A stretch of DNA of 64,000 nucleotides from Anniella stebbinsi (GCA_029215795.1 JARDYH010000006.1:22335501-22399500), one strand, 5' to 3'; numbered from the stretch's first letter, positions 24,151 to 34,847 are shown. A program made the numbers and translations. The notes: generated by a model from the sequence alone, not told the origin.

Positions 24151-24212
24151 ATTTGAGGAACACCAGTAGTAAAGGAAAAGGAAGGATAAGAAGAATGATT
24201 AGCAGAGCATAT

Positions 24213-24483
24213 GAGGCAGTATCCAACTGTGTCATTTCACTAGGACAAACAACATTGCGCTAGTGGAAACTAGTTTCTGAACAATGCGCAAGCGGAGAAT
24301 CCAACTAAAGTTATGTTTGTGCAACCTGTTGTGCAAACAGTTCCCCATTGTGCTTGTGCAACTGCTTGTATAATGGGTTGTGACAGCGTAATGTGCAACC
24401 ACTTTCACAACTGAAAGATTTGGTGGTGCTCCGACAGCTAATGCTATTTGGGTTTGTGGAATGACACCATCAGATACTGCCCA
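24213..24483. repeat. Foldback element with GGCAGTATC termini
   Basis: Left ggcagtatccaactgtgtcatttcac and right ggaatgacaccatcagatactgcc are inverted copies. Inner motifs such as gttgtgcaaac and gtgcaac also recur in both orientations. No target duplication fixed. Confidence 0.6.
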
Positions 24484-24525
24484 GAAATTAGATGGGAGAG
24501 AAAGGGGAGACATGGACAAGGTATT

Positions 24526-24580
24526 GAAGAAGAAGAAGAAGAAGAAGAAGAAGAAGAAGAAGAAGAAGAAGAAGAAGAAA
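24526..24580. repeat. (AAG)n microsatellite
   Basis: About eighteen AAG units, purine on the plus strand. Confidence 0.97.
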
Positions 24581-25192
24581 CAAGTAAAGTGCAGAAAGCT
24601 ACAATCTAATCAAGAAAAAAAGTGTCCGAACGTTTTGGGAGAAAAAGATGGAGAAAAGGGAGGTTTGTGTATGTGAAAGAGGTGCTTAAGAGATTAATGT
24701 TTACAGCAAATTAAAGAACAAATGTGTTGAACAAGGGAGAACAACACTGATATAGACACAAATATAAACGTATGATTAAATAGTTACCCTCAGAGGAAAT
24801 GTATGCCTTAGTTGCTCAGTTGCTCATGTGGATGTATAAGCAAAGATGCTGAGGTAGTGAAGGTAGTGAGTCCAAAGAATTAAGGATAATCTAAGAAAGA
24901 AGAGTGTGCAGTGACAAGAATGGAGAACAATTTGTCAAGAGATTGAAAAGCAAAAAAAAAAGTTTTAAAAAGTGAATAAAGGAAAGGAAAGCCTCAGCAA
25001 ATTTAAGAGCCCATAAATTACAAAAGGTCTGGAAACAGGAGGGGAGGAAAGTAAGGAATGTACTATGAAAGGGAAAATATGGTGGGAGACAGGAGAAAGG
25101 GTGCATTAGAGAATACAACTATAAAATGCAGAAGTAGTGAGAAAACTAAGAATATGGCCTCCAGCACGAGCTGTGTAGTTGTATTGGCCAAT

Positions 25193-25259
25193 AAGAAGGA
25201 AGGAAGGAAGGAAGGAAGGAAGGAAGGAAGGAAGGAAGGAAGGAAGGAAGGAAGGAAGG
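25193..25259. repeat. (GGAA)n microsatellite
   Basis: About sixteen GGAA tetramers, again purine on the plus strand, about 100 bases before the L1 insertion. Confidence 0.97.
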
Positions 25260-25344
25260 CGGCTAGTAAACTGCAAGGTACTGGATAAGCAGCAGAATCA
25301 AAATGCATATTAAACTCCCCTATATAGGCAATAAAGAACACAGA

Positions 25345-25359
25345 ATAGACACTAATCCG
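25345..25359. repeat. Target-site duplication of the L1 insertion, left copy
   Basis: ATAGACACTAATCCG is identical to 27688-27702 and exactly brackets the L1. Confidence 0.9.
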
Positions 25360-27687
25360 TGACTTTAATAACTCCTATTTCACTATCTATAATCTTAGAA
25401 ATCAAATTCTTTGACACAAAAATATAATCAATCCTAGAATAACTCTTATATTTCAGTGAATAAAAGGTGTACTTCCTTTCTTCCTCTTTTATTAACCTCC
25501 AAACATCTACTATTTTTTTTCATCCATTACTTTACTTAAACCAGTTTTACCACCACCTTTTAAAGTTCTCAATATATTATCTTTATCCTTCAATTTATCC
25601 ATCACCATATTAAAGTCACCAGCCATTACAATATTCGCTTTCCCCATATTTCCCATAGCTTTAAACACTTTATCATAAAATTCCAACTGATTTTCATTTG
25701 GAGCATAAACATTAATCAATACATATTCCTCTTCCCCCACATTACAGTATATTATCAAAAATCTTCCCTTATCATCCCTCTTTACTTTTACTATGTTGAG
25801 ACCGCATTTTTTAGAAATTATTATCGCTACTCCTCTCGCTTTAGAAGTCCCAAATGCCTTCTCATATATGCCCACATCCCTCATTTTAAGCTCATTTACT
25901 CTATCTTTCAATTGATGAGTTTCTTGTAAAAATATTATATCTGCTTTTTCTTTGTTTAACATCACTTCCAACCTCTTCCTTTTAATAACATTTCCCAGCC
26001 CTTTAACATTTAAAGTTACAATTCTTAATCTAGTTTCCATCTTCCCAACCTTAATTCTCTTTGTAGGTTTCCATTTGTGTTACATTTACCCCCCCCTCCC
26101 TCCCTCCCACTTCCCTTCCACACATACCCCCCAATTTCCCCCCCTCATCACCAGGAACTTCCTGGGCATTAGCTCCCTTATTCCCTTTTTAGAACCCTTT
26201 GGGGGTGGGGGGAGGCGACTTCACTGCCCTGGAGCCTCAGTAGATCCTCTCCTCGCTTTAATTCTCTACTTCTATCCCTTTTTAATCCCAAACTCCGTCA
26301 CAGATTGCCTCCTGCTGCCCCTTGTCTTTCATCTGCGTCTTTCTCCATCAGGCCCAGCTTCCCCTTGCTCGCACAATGTTATTCTGTGTTGTTTCCCCTG
26401 CCAAACAAATCTCAGAAATACTGGGTAGCCCCAGCTGTAAGCAATTGCATTCTTCCGCAGGGTTGTTGTGCACAATCTCACACTTTTCCTCCATTGGATC
26501 GTTTGAAAACAAAGATCATTGTAAACCTGTATCGGCATTGATTGGAACATCAGTTGACCGGCACATCTAATTGCTTGCATTAACTTTTCTTTTTTATAAT
26601 AATTCGCAAATTTTACAATTATGTCCCTTGGGAACATCCCCCTTGTCTTATATCCAACTCTGTGGATCCTTTCAATATCAGCATCTTCCCAATCCATTTG
26701 GGGATCCATCTCCTTGATCCATTCCATTATCTTATCTCTCAAAATCTTTGGATTTTCCACCTGCTGTTCCTGGAAGGATCTAATTCAAATATTTACTGTT
26801 CAATCTTGGTCCTCCATAGCAATTAAACATAAATCAATTTCTTGAATTTTAATATCTTGCTGTTTATTTTTTTCTTTATTCTCTTCCATTTGTTGTTCCA
26901 GAGATGACAGTTTGGCATTAACAGCTTGAAAGCTTGTCAATATCTCATTCTGAGATTTAAAAATCTCATTTTTGACCTCTTTCATAATATCTTCTTTCTG
27001 CCTGTCCAAGCTATTATCCATCATAGCTTTGATATTTGCCAGTAACTCCACTGAAGACATTTGTTGACATTCCTGTGGTTTGGTTCCCTTAGGAACAGCT
27101 CCTGGCTTAGTTCCAGTTTTATGATTACCACTTCCGGTTTGAGACGGGCCCGCTTTGTTGTCTTCTTTTCTTTCTTTCCCTTCCCCTTTCATGATTACTT
27201 TATCTAACACCGTTCTTGTCAAACGTGCCAAATTTTTATCAGAAGGGTTTATTTTAGCCTTCCTTGCCCACTTCAGAGAAGAACAACTTCTTTCTCTGCG
27301 ATCTCTATGCATCTGGCATCCAGCCAGCTACTCCGGAGCCCATCCCTCCGTCTTTGTTTTATCCTTAATTCATATATCAGTTCTTAAAGTCCATAATATC
27401 CCTTTTTAGAACAATAGCTAAGGCAGATATGTTTTCAAAATACTTTACTGAGTCTCGAAACAATTGGCAACCAGCCCAAATTCTTCCGGGGCTTATCAAA
27501 GCTGTAATTCGCTGTTCTCAATTAAACTCCCAGCACATTCCTGTGCGGCTACTCTTCCCATACACAAATTTAGTTTTTAACTTACAGTCCATTCCTTTTG
27601 AAGATAGGGATTTTTCCTTTTGCTTTCCCCATTTCGGGAGGTCCGAAAAACTCCACCGATCACTCCATAGCAGAAGCCACACCCCCT
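25360..27687 (-). mobile_element. L1 LINE lacking most of ORF2 and the 3' end, inside ECSCR intron
   Basis: On the minus strand, after a G-rich 5' end (AGGGGGTGTGGC at 27687), ORF1 runs from 27312 to about 26329. It has a coiled-coil part (KSQNEIL, QMEENKEKNKQQD) and a transposase_22-like part (ENPKILRDKIMEWIKEMD). Two in-frame TGA codons between the parts (about 26780-26800) break it. ORF2 starts at 26040 with METRLRIVTLNVKGLGN, the L1 endonuclease, and continues through VMAGDFNMVMD. It then has an A-run frameshift near 25515 and stops at the insertion edge, without reverse transcriptase, 3' UTR or poly(A). Perfect 15-bp target duplications flank it. Confidence 0.92.
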
Positions 27688-27702
27688 ATAGACACTAATC
27701 CG
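27688..27702. repeat. Target-site duplication of the L1 insertion, right copy
   Basis: ATAGACACTAATCCG, identical to 25345-25359. Confidence 0.9.
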
Positions 27703-27846
27703 AGAATCAAAGTCAGGAAAGGTGAACAGAGAACTAGGGGGTATTGTAGACAACCACAAGGTGATCCATAAAATGAAACTGACAATCAGCTATATTACTA
27801 TAACCCCTTCAATGTTATTACTACAAATAAAAGCGTTGTTAAATAC

Positions 27847-27946
27847 CTTCTACATCTTTGCAATGACGACATCTGAATCTTAAGCTGACCACACTGACCA
27901 GGATGATCACAATAACCACCAGAATTGCTATGAAGATGATAACACC
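27847..27946 (-). CDS. ECSCR: ECSCR, transmembrane exon
   Basis: On the minus strand the acceptor tcccctcattacacag precedes 27946 and the donor GAAG/gtattt follows 27847. The 100-bp exon enters and leaves in phase 1. It encodes the membrane span VIIFIAILVVIVIILVSVV followed by SLRFRCRHCKDVE. Human ECSCR, as remembered, reads VISFIVILVVVVIILVGVV then SLRFKCRKSKESE, which makes this the strongest identification in the gene. ECSCR is a type I endothelial cell-surface glycoprotein linked to cell migration, apoptosis and VEGF-receptor signalling. The Cys pair just inside the membrane (RCRHC) could be palmitoylated, which is inference. Confidence 0.95.
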
Positions 27947-28399
27947 TGTGTAATGAGGGGAATAAACAACCATAATCATAGCCATCTCTAGATTTCTATT
28001 CAACATCTTGTTGGAATCTATGACAATAGATATGGATGGCGGTAATGCCGCCAAGCATGACTGATAAGCCAAAGTGACAAAGCAGCCAACAAAAAGCGAA
28101 GGGGGACATGAAGGGTGGGCAGCTTAGCAAGCCCAGGCAACTGACATTGTCAAGTGTTTGGGCGCCCGGCATCCATTTCTGTGAATTCAACTTCTGAGCA
28201 CTTATATACAAACTAAACAAGTGTAGAGATGACTGCACTGCACACAATGTTTCAAAGATGTCCTAAGGGTCAATATATAAAAACTCATTTAAAAGTCAAA
28301 TGGAGATCTTGGAAAACCAGCAATTTTATGCTATGATAACATCTGCCCATTTTAACAAATGGAGTGTAACAACTGGCATGCTAGTGACAATATCGTATT

Positions 28400-28855
28400 T
28401 TTTAGCATTGCAAGCTGACCAAGATCTCATGCCAGCAGCACCATAACAATAGTCTGGCATATGTTCTAGTAATAACAGTGAGCATTCAATGGAGGCTGCT
28501 GGCTCCAATTCTGGTGGGACTGTGATTCCATTCTGGGTTTTAGTCAGAACCAGCCAGAACTCTACTAGAGCTACCCAAGGTGCCAAATCCTATCCCCAAA
28601 ATGGTACCAGCAATTTGTTTAGCTCCTTTAGAGTTCTGGCTGGTTCTGACTGAAATTTAAAAACCACTAATACAATAAATTATTAATACAGAGCACAAAT
28701 TTTATTCAAACTGGGGGTGTGATCCCCAAATATTTAAAAGATAATATTTTTTTAAAAGGACAATTGTGTTCAGTACAAAATAATGTATGATAAATTCTCA
28801 GAGCCCAGCACTGGCTATGTAGAAATGAAAAAAGTCAATATGTTGTTATTTGGGA
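28400..28855 (-). repeat. Left inverted terminal repeat of Penelope-like element
   Basis: Reverse-complemented, this segment matches 33690-34110 over most of its length. Shared stretches include tagccagtgctgggctctga, atttggggatcacac, tttgaataaaatttgtgctct and the outer cccagaatgg.atca. It lacks the (ATT)n expansion of the right copy. Confidence 0.75.
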
Positions 28856-29515
28856 TAGAAATTACTATATTCAGAAAGCCAAAATGATAGTTGAACAATA
28901 ATACCCATTACAGTCCATGTGCAGGGAATCCAATTTGTAGAATTAAAGAAGACATAGCATACTTGATAGATGAAGCACTCCTGCAGGGATATATCTCTAA
29001 ATTAACATACAAATTTCTTACAGATACAGATGAAAGAATCCCCCAATTTTATTTACTTCCTAAAATTCAGAAAGGAACTCTACCAGTGCCTGGTAGACCT
29101 ATTGTGTCTGGCTGTGGTTCAGTCCTAGAACCTCTGGCAGTATATATAGATTCCGCTTTAAAACAATTTATTGAGCATATAGGCTCCTTTGTGAAGGATA
29201 CGAACCATTTCTTGAATCTTATTAACAATGTTCGTTTGGACCAAACTAATATTTGGCTTGTTATTCTAGATGCACATGCCCTGTATACTAATATCCCGCA
29301 AGAGGAAGCAGTATTAGTTATAGAAGAAATATTGAATGAAAGGGAGGTACTACATCCCCCCACCAGCTTTATTTCCGCTTTAGCAGAATTAGTCTTAAAG
29401 AAAACCTTTTTTCAGTTTAGTGAGGATCTTTTTTGGCAAATTTGGGGCACACCCATAGACTGCAGATTTGCTCTGGAACTTGCCAATTTGTATATGGACC
29501 AATCTGAAAGACAAT

Positions 29516-30233
29516 GAGCTCCATCACACCTACCTTTTTTCACTGGTATGCATGCACGATTTCCACCTCCATTTCATTAGCACGTCAAGCACTGGTCACT
29601 TTCACATGTGTGCATTGTTGCATTATTTTGCCTTGTTTACCTTTTCACCTGCGTCAACTCACACTTCCTGGTATCAACACTGCGTTCACCCCATCCCGCT
29701 GCTTTTCCTTCTCCCTCCAGTTCATTGGTTCTTGGGGGTCGATGGACATTGTGATGGACGTGGACACCTTCCCCCCTCACCCTGGTTTTGTTGTCTACTG
29801 TTTTAATGATTTAGTGTTGATTGATTAGGCGCTGTTTCTGCCTTTCAAGGGGGAGAAATAGCAATGAGAGAGCAATGAGAGTGGGGTTGGAGCAGCGGAA
29901 GTCCATTCGAGCGACTCAGCACAAGCCTGTTCATTTCAGCAACTCAGCACCCCCTCCTCTTTCATCAGCAAGACCTCCCTTCAATGAATACGCCTCCATA
30001 AAAGCAGGTCGTTATAACATAGTGAGAGGACAGCAATACACGGGGACAAAAAAGCAGTTTTATTTCGTGTGGAGAAAAAATGCTGCACTTTCCCTGCCCT
30101 AGAAAAATATGGACAATGGAGGGAAAGAGGCAAGACAACTGCAGGACAAAGATGACATTGTGTGAGTGTCACAGGGCAAAATAGTAAACAAGGCAGGATG
30201 AAGATACGATAAAATGCTAGTGTGATGGAGCTC
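29516..30233. mobile_element. 718-bp MITE inserted in the PLE, 3-bp TSD
   Basis: The terminal inverted repeats are GAGCTCCATCACAC and GTGTGATGGAGCTC. The flanks are AAT (29513-29515) and AAT (30234-30236). Removing the element and one AAT brings the PLE frame into register across the junction. It shares gagtg/ggacaaagatgac sequence with the GACGACGTCATGCGAGTC family at 10060 and 20340. A similar left end (gagctcgatcacacc) occurs at 32270. Confidence 0.88.
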
Positions 30234-30427
30234 AATATATACTGAACATAGAAAATCCTTACAAAGAGGCAATACTGCTATATAAAAGATATTTAGATGA
30301 CATCTTTATCATTTGGCAGGGCTCTGAGAACAGACTTCAGGAATTTGGGGAATCAATTAATTACCTACACTCCACTATTAAATTTGACATGTCATATCAT
30401 AGACATCACATCCAAATCTTGGATATA

Positions 30428-30539
30428 GGTCCTGTTCAGAAGACATCTTAAACAACAGCTTTAACCATGGTGAATAAGGCAAAAAAGCCTTATTCACCAT
30501 GGTTAAAGCCATTGTTTAAGGTGTCTTCTGAACAGGGCC
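30428..30539. mobile_element. 112-bp near-perfect palindromic MITE in the PLE
   Basis: The arms ggtcctgttcagaagacatc ... and the inverse end ... gtgtcttctgaacagggcc pair over almost the full length around a central AAAAAA. The flanks are ATA (30425-30427) and ATA (30540-30542). Confidence 0.88.
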
Positions 30540-30585
30540 ATACCAATTAGATTTGTCCAAGCAACTTTCCAGACCACAATATATA

Positions 30586-30842
30586 GGGCTTGTTGAGACG
30601 ATGCTTCAGGCTCTGTGGTTAGCAAAACTGTGGTTCTCTGGGGTTAGCACTAATCACAAACTGTGTTGTTGCACACAATACTTTAAGCCATTGTTAGAGC
30701 CATGAACCCTGCTGCAGACAGTCCAACTGTGGTTAGTGAGTGAGCAGGGTTTAGCAAAACACATTGCACAAGACACCTTCAACCCTGCTGCTTAACCAAA
30801 AGCCTTAACCAGCAGGGTTTAAGGTGTCTTCTAAGCAGGCCC
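30586..30842. mobile_element. 257-bp relative of the preceding MITE, same TSD size
   Basis: Ends gggcttgttgagacgatgc and gtgtcttctaagcaggccc are related to the 112-bp MITE. The flanks are ATA (30583-30585) and ATA (30843-30845). Only 46 bases of PLE sequence separate it from the previous insertion. Confidence 0.8.
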
Positions 30843-31510
30843 ATAGAAAATCTACTGATGTCAATTCCTATCTGTAATTTGAAAGTTATCATCCTGCTTT
30901 TTTAAAAAAGAATTTGCCCTACTCCCAATTCTTAAGGGTTAGGAGAAATTGCAGTCAAGCCAGAGAGTTCTACATACAAGCTAGAGAACTGATGCAACAA
31001 TTAGAAGAGGTTATCCATGCAGGATCCTAAACCAAGCATTTTATAAAGCCAAATCTGTCAGAAGAACAGACCTACTCTTGACCTACTGTTGCCCAATGAA
31101 CAAGGAGTGGAGAATAACAGAATGATTATTCCCATAACATTTGATGGATTTACTGTACAGATTAAAAATGAAATCTTAAAATATTGATCTCTATTAGAAA
31201 ATATCCCAAGATGCAGAAATACTCATATGTTTGCATACAAATGGGCATCCAATTTGAAAGACATCTTATTTCATACAAAAGTGAGACTCACAACTAACAT
31301 TGCTACCACTATAGATAATATCAATGTAGGACAATTCAAATCTGGAAATTGCTGTATCTGCAACAACTGTGTCAGATTAAGATCTTTTAAAAACTCAAAA
31401 AATAATAAAGTTTATCACCTTAAATACTTTTTCAACTGTAATACATCCGGAGTCCTATGCTGTGCAATATCCATGCCCGCCTTTGTATAGTCCAAAATAG
31501 AAAAATGCTA

Positions 31511-32269
31511 ATCAGCACACAACTGCAAGAATGTTAATAAATATCAAAAGAACTGGGGTGAACCAACAGTTTATATAAACATATTAATTATGCCATATAA
31601 TCAAGGCATACAATAATAATATACAGTAATAGAACAATTTGTTTACAGAAACCAAGCATAAATGGTTAGCAATTTGCAATAACCAAGCAGCGAACAAAAA
31701 TAGTTTGCAGTGACTAAGCGATACAATATCTACAGGCCTCTGGCTTCTTACACCTGTTTCACACACAAATGCTTCGTCAGAATATCACAACCAGATTATA
31801 ATGCTTTATGAGTGGGGAATAGAAGAGTATTCATTAAGTTTCTTTCTCAAATTCACAAAGACTTGTTTGTCCTCCAAAATGGATTGACTTGAATCCCCAG
31901 CCAAAACTTGCAATTCTTCAAGGGCGGTGAAATGCAAATTCATTAAAATTTAGGTGCACTGAAAAGCTACAAGGCGCAGGGAAACAATAACTTATACAAC
32001 TTGGAAAGCATGAGGATAGATGGATTTATAAACTTAATACTATCATTGCTCAAGGACTGAATGAGGATAATGATTGTTTGTTTGTACAATAAAATACATT
32101 TCTTGCCATGGTTGGATTGAATACTGTTAAGATCAAAAGTTGAATGTAATTTTTTTCAGAATACAGAGCACCTTAAACAATAGCAGTTTGGATCCTGATT
32201 AACATCTTAATCAGGTGTGCAATATAGCAGGCTTGATATATTACAAACTCCACTTACCAGAACACCTAG
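31511..32269. other. PLE-associated non-coding sequence
   Basis: A/T-rich sequence containing the minus-strand hammerhead motif and short cttgattaaga/aatcaggtgtgc motifs. It may be the pseudo-LTR of a second, minus-oriented PLE. No gene. Confidence 0.4.
31724..31792 (-). ncRNA. Hammerhead-ribozyme-like motif (type I topology)
   Basis: On the minus strand the core CTGACGA (31780-31774) is followed by stem II (GCA/TGT with loop) and GAAA (31760-31757). Stem III follows (ACAGG 31757-31753 with CCTGT 31736-31732), then the cleavage triplet GTA ending at 31731. Stem I pairs 31730-31724 (GATATTG) with 31787-31781. All core positions and three helices are present and stem I is the open one. Penelope-like elements are known to carry such ribozymes. 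Activity is not shown. Confidence 0.68.
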
Positions 32270-33290
32270 AGCTCGATCACACCAGCGATTTAGTGCACTC
32301 TCATCATGCCTGGTGTGCGGATTTGTAGCATGGTACTCCTATGATGCCATGTCTGTCCTGCTGACACCATGCTTCTTCCCCAGCCTTTCCTAGAATGCTA
32401 AAAGTCTGGATTATTTTCCCTAAGTGTATTTAATGCGCCCTAAGCCTCTGTGTAATTTTAATGGAACTGGGGGTTAGAATGGATTACATCAGGTCCTGGC
32501 AGGGAAAAGCGATCTCTCCCAGCAGCCGGTTCCAAGCCTCGATATAAAACCCAAAACTTGCATCCCAGGCTCGAAAGCGTTTCTTAAATCATACAATGCC
32601 TGAATCTCTGCAGAGACAGGATTGTACTCCCTCGATGCCCCAAAAGAGCCAGACTAAAGGCTTGTTCCATTTGCCTGGCAGAAAAGTGGTCTGGTTGAAG
32701 TGCTCATCTGACAGGACTTGACTGGAGGGAGAAAGAGAAGGGGAGGGTGGTGTGGAAGAGTGAAAGAGTGAAAGAGCAGCTATTCAGGTGAAAGGGATCA
32801 TAAGCTTGATGTGCTGGTAAAAAAATGCGGATGCAAACCAGGGGGAAAATTAGGTGTGATGGAGGTCCTAGAGGGTTGGCACCTTGTCCCTTGGAAACCC
32901 CATGGCTTCCCTCCCTCAGGTTGGCATCAGTAATCCCAATACTGAGGAGGGAGCATAGGGTTTCTGGGAGGCCATCTAGGGACAGGAGCTGCCCCTGCCC
33001 TCTTCCTGGTGGAAGGCGACCAATTCCTGGCCACATGTCAGCTGTGACTCTGGAACAAGGCAAAGGGCTGTCTTGATGTCGTCTTGCGTATCCTCACCTT
33101 GCTCTGGACAAAAAAGTCAGGGTAAATCCCTGACTTTTTTTCTCTGCAACATTGGCAGAAAGCCCCAGGGTGGGTGTGCAATTGCAGCTGCATCGTATAA
33201 TCAACGCTGTGCCACTGTGTACCCACCCCGGGGCTTTCTGAACATTTAGACAACCCCCTAATCACAGACCTTGATTTACTAAATGTGGAA
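32270..33290. repeat. Dispersed non-autonomous element D, copy 1
   Basis: It starts gagctcgatcacaccagcga and contains ggttggcatcagtaatccc, a hairpin around aagtcagggtaaatccctgacttttttt (33115-33140), tggcagaaagccccagggtgggtgtgcaattgcagctgcatcg and ccaccccggggctttc. The same order of motifs appears at 45250-45720 and 49960-50440. No transposase is visible. Confidence 0.5.
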
Positions 33291-33559
33291 CATGCAGTGA
33301 GAAGTGGTTAGAACTTTGCTATAAATATTTCTGTTTCCAAAAAATAGTTCTGTTCAGAACCGTAAAATGCATATTATTTCTTACAGAGCACTGTTGTTAT
33401 TTGCTACACCAATAAAAATTGGATAGGTGGGCTGCATTGTACAAGCAGCAACTGGATCTAATCTGGTGAGATAGAATTTTTATGTACTAGTGAGCACTAT
33501 AATTTTATATATTCATAATAATGTACATTATTTTAAAAGAATTAACCTTTGTTTTGACT

Positions 33560-33602
33560 AAGCCACTGAGGAAGGCCATAAAGGCCAAAATGTATTTGGC
33601 TT
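33560..33602 (+). ncRNA. Degenerate minimal hammerhead motif of the PLE
   Basis: AAGCCA (33560-33565) and TGGCTT (33597-33602) form stem I. Between them lie CTGAGGA (33566-33572), stem II GGCC/GGCC (33574-33577, 33583-33586) and AAAA where GAAA is expected. Stem III is reduced to one pair, as in the minimal ribozymes described for PLEs. The G12 to A change would probably inactivate it. Confidence 0.5.
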
Positions 33603-33689
33603 CATTTAGACATCATCACACCAAAAATTCTTTCCTCCCTTACTTCCATGAGTATCCAGCAAGGAGTGATTTGAACCACTATTCCATTA

Positions 33690-33785
33690 ATTTCAGTTTA
33701 TGGACTATATATTGACTTTTTTTATTCCTACGTAGCCAGTGCTGGGCTCTGAAAATGTGTCATACATTATTTTGTATTTAACACA

Positions 33786-33823
<38 letters not shown>

Positions 33824-34110
33824 CTTTTACATATTTGGGGATCACACTCGCAGTTTGAATAAAATTTGTGCTCTATATTTATAGTTTATTGTATTAATGA
33901 TTTTTAAATTGCAGTAATATTGTTATACCTGTGACTTTTTCCTGTTGCTGTACATTGTGTGTCAAGGTATGCATACATTTCCCTTTCTTGGATTGTTCTG
34001 GTCCTGGCTGAAACCCAGAATGGGATCATGGCCACACCAAGCTCAGAGCCACCAGTCTCCACTGTGATCATTATTGGATGGCATGGCAGTCTTGTGCAAC
34101 ATGATTAAAT
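33690..34110 (+). repeat. Right inverted terminal repeat of Penelope-like element
   Basis: Inverse partner of 28400-28855; contains an (ATT)n run at 33785-33823. Confidence 0.75.
33785..33823. repeat. (ATT)n microsatellite
   Basis: Twelve to thirteen ATT units inside the right PLE repeat. Confidence 0.96.
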
Positions 34111-34446
34111 ACCAAAGATTTGCGTGCTGATGAGTGAGTGCCCTGTGCAGAGTTCCTGATTACAATTTATATTGTATTGTGGCATTTTTGTTTGTTTTTT
34201 ACTGCGCTGACATTGTGAATTTGTTTTTCTTGTTCAATTTTTGAGATTTCTTGTTGGATTTTTTTTACTATACTATTATTTTATTCTCATCAATTATTTT
34301 ACAATGCTCAGAGAACTTGTTTTAAAGTGTCTAACAAGTATAAAAAGTCAACAAACAAACAAAAGTCCATGCCAATAATCCTAAGTCACCTGTAGCACAT
34401 CTTTCTTCTCCGGACTGTAACACCACATCTTGATGTCCCTACTCAC

Positions 34447-34560
34447 CCAGTGCTGCCACTGTTAGTGCTGCTGATTTGTCTTCTGTAGGGGAAGGGGTAG
34501 TGAGAACACCTGATCTTGCATCCTGGAAACCTTTTGTGGGAGTCACCAATTGAGACATGC
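34447..34560 (-). CDS. ECSCR: ECSCR, ectodomain exon
   Basis: On the minus strand the acceptor cttcctaatttgcacag precedes 34560 and the donor CTGG/gtgagt follows 34447. The 114-bp exon has phase 1 at both ends. It encodes MSQLVTPTKGFQDARSG, then VLTTPSPTEDKSAALTVAAL, and its last base joins the transmembrane exon to give TVAAL-G-VIIF. Human ECSCR has LPSPTSETVLTVAAFGVISF at this point (remembered). The segment is Ser/Thr/Pro rich, as expected for an O-glycosylated juxtamembrane stalk. If it joins directly to exon 1, the ectodomain is only about 40 residues, much shorter than the human one. Confidence 0.92.
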
Positions 34561-34847
34561 CTGTGCAAATTAGGAAGAGGAGGGTATAAAAAAGTAAATA
34601 GCTATACACCAGATATGGGGAGGAAAGAAATGTACGGCCCTGCATCATCTTGTTCATGAGGCAGGGTAGAGACTGGGCCAGTCTACACCAGCAGCAGCAC
34701 AGCTGGGAGTTTTGGTACTGTGGGTGGCTGGCCTGAGTGGGAGAACCCAACTTGCCATGTCACTGCACAGCATGGCTTTTCCCCACCCACTCCACTTCTG
34801 CCCATTGTTCTCCCTCACCTCAGCTTCTGAACATGAAACCCACTGCA

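Larger units (their letters stand above)
28891..31510 (+). mobile_element. Penelope-like element (PLE) reverse transcriptase and GIY-YIG region
   Basis: Plus-strand frames encode a PLE polyprotein. From 28960 comes DEALLQGYISKLTYKFL, then FYLLPKIQKGTLPVPGRPIVSG and EPLAVYIDSALKQFI, typical of the Penelope RT fingers. After the MITE at 29516-30233 the frame resumes with the catalytic-box region ILLYKRYLDDIFIIW (30240-30300). After two more MITEs it continues with a thumb-like part (SQFLRVRRNCSQAREF) at about 30870-30990. The end, 31227-31490, has WASNLKDILFHTK and a Cys cluster CCICNNC, leading to the start of a GIY-YIG nuclease (VVYAVQYPCP in another frame). Several stops make it inactive. 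It is antisense to ECSCR, in the intron between the ectodomain and transmembrane exons. Confidence 0.82.
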
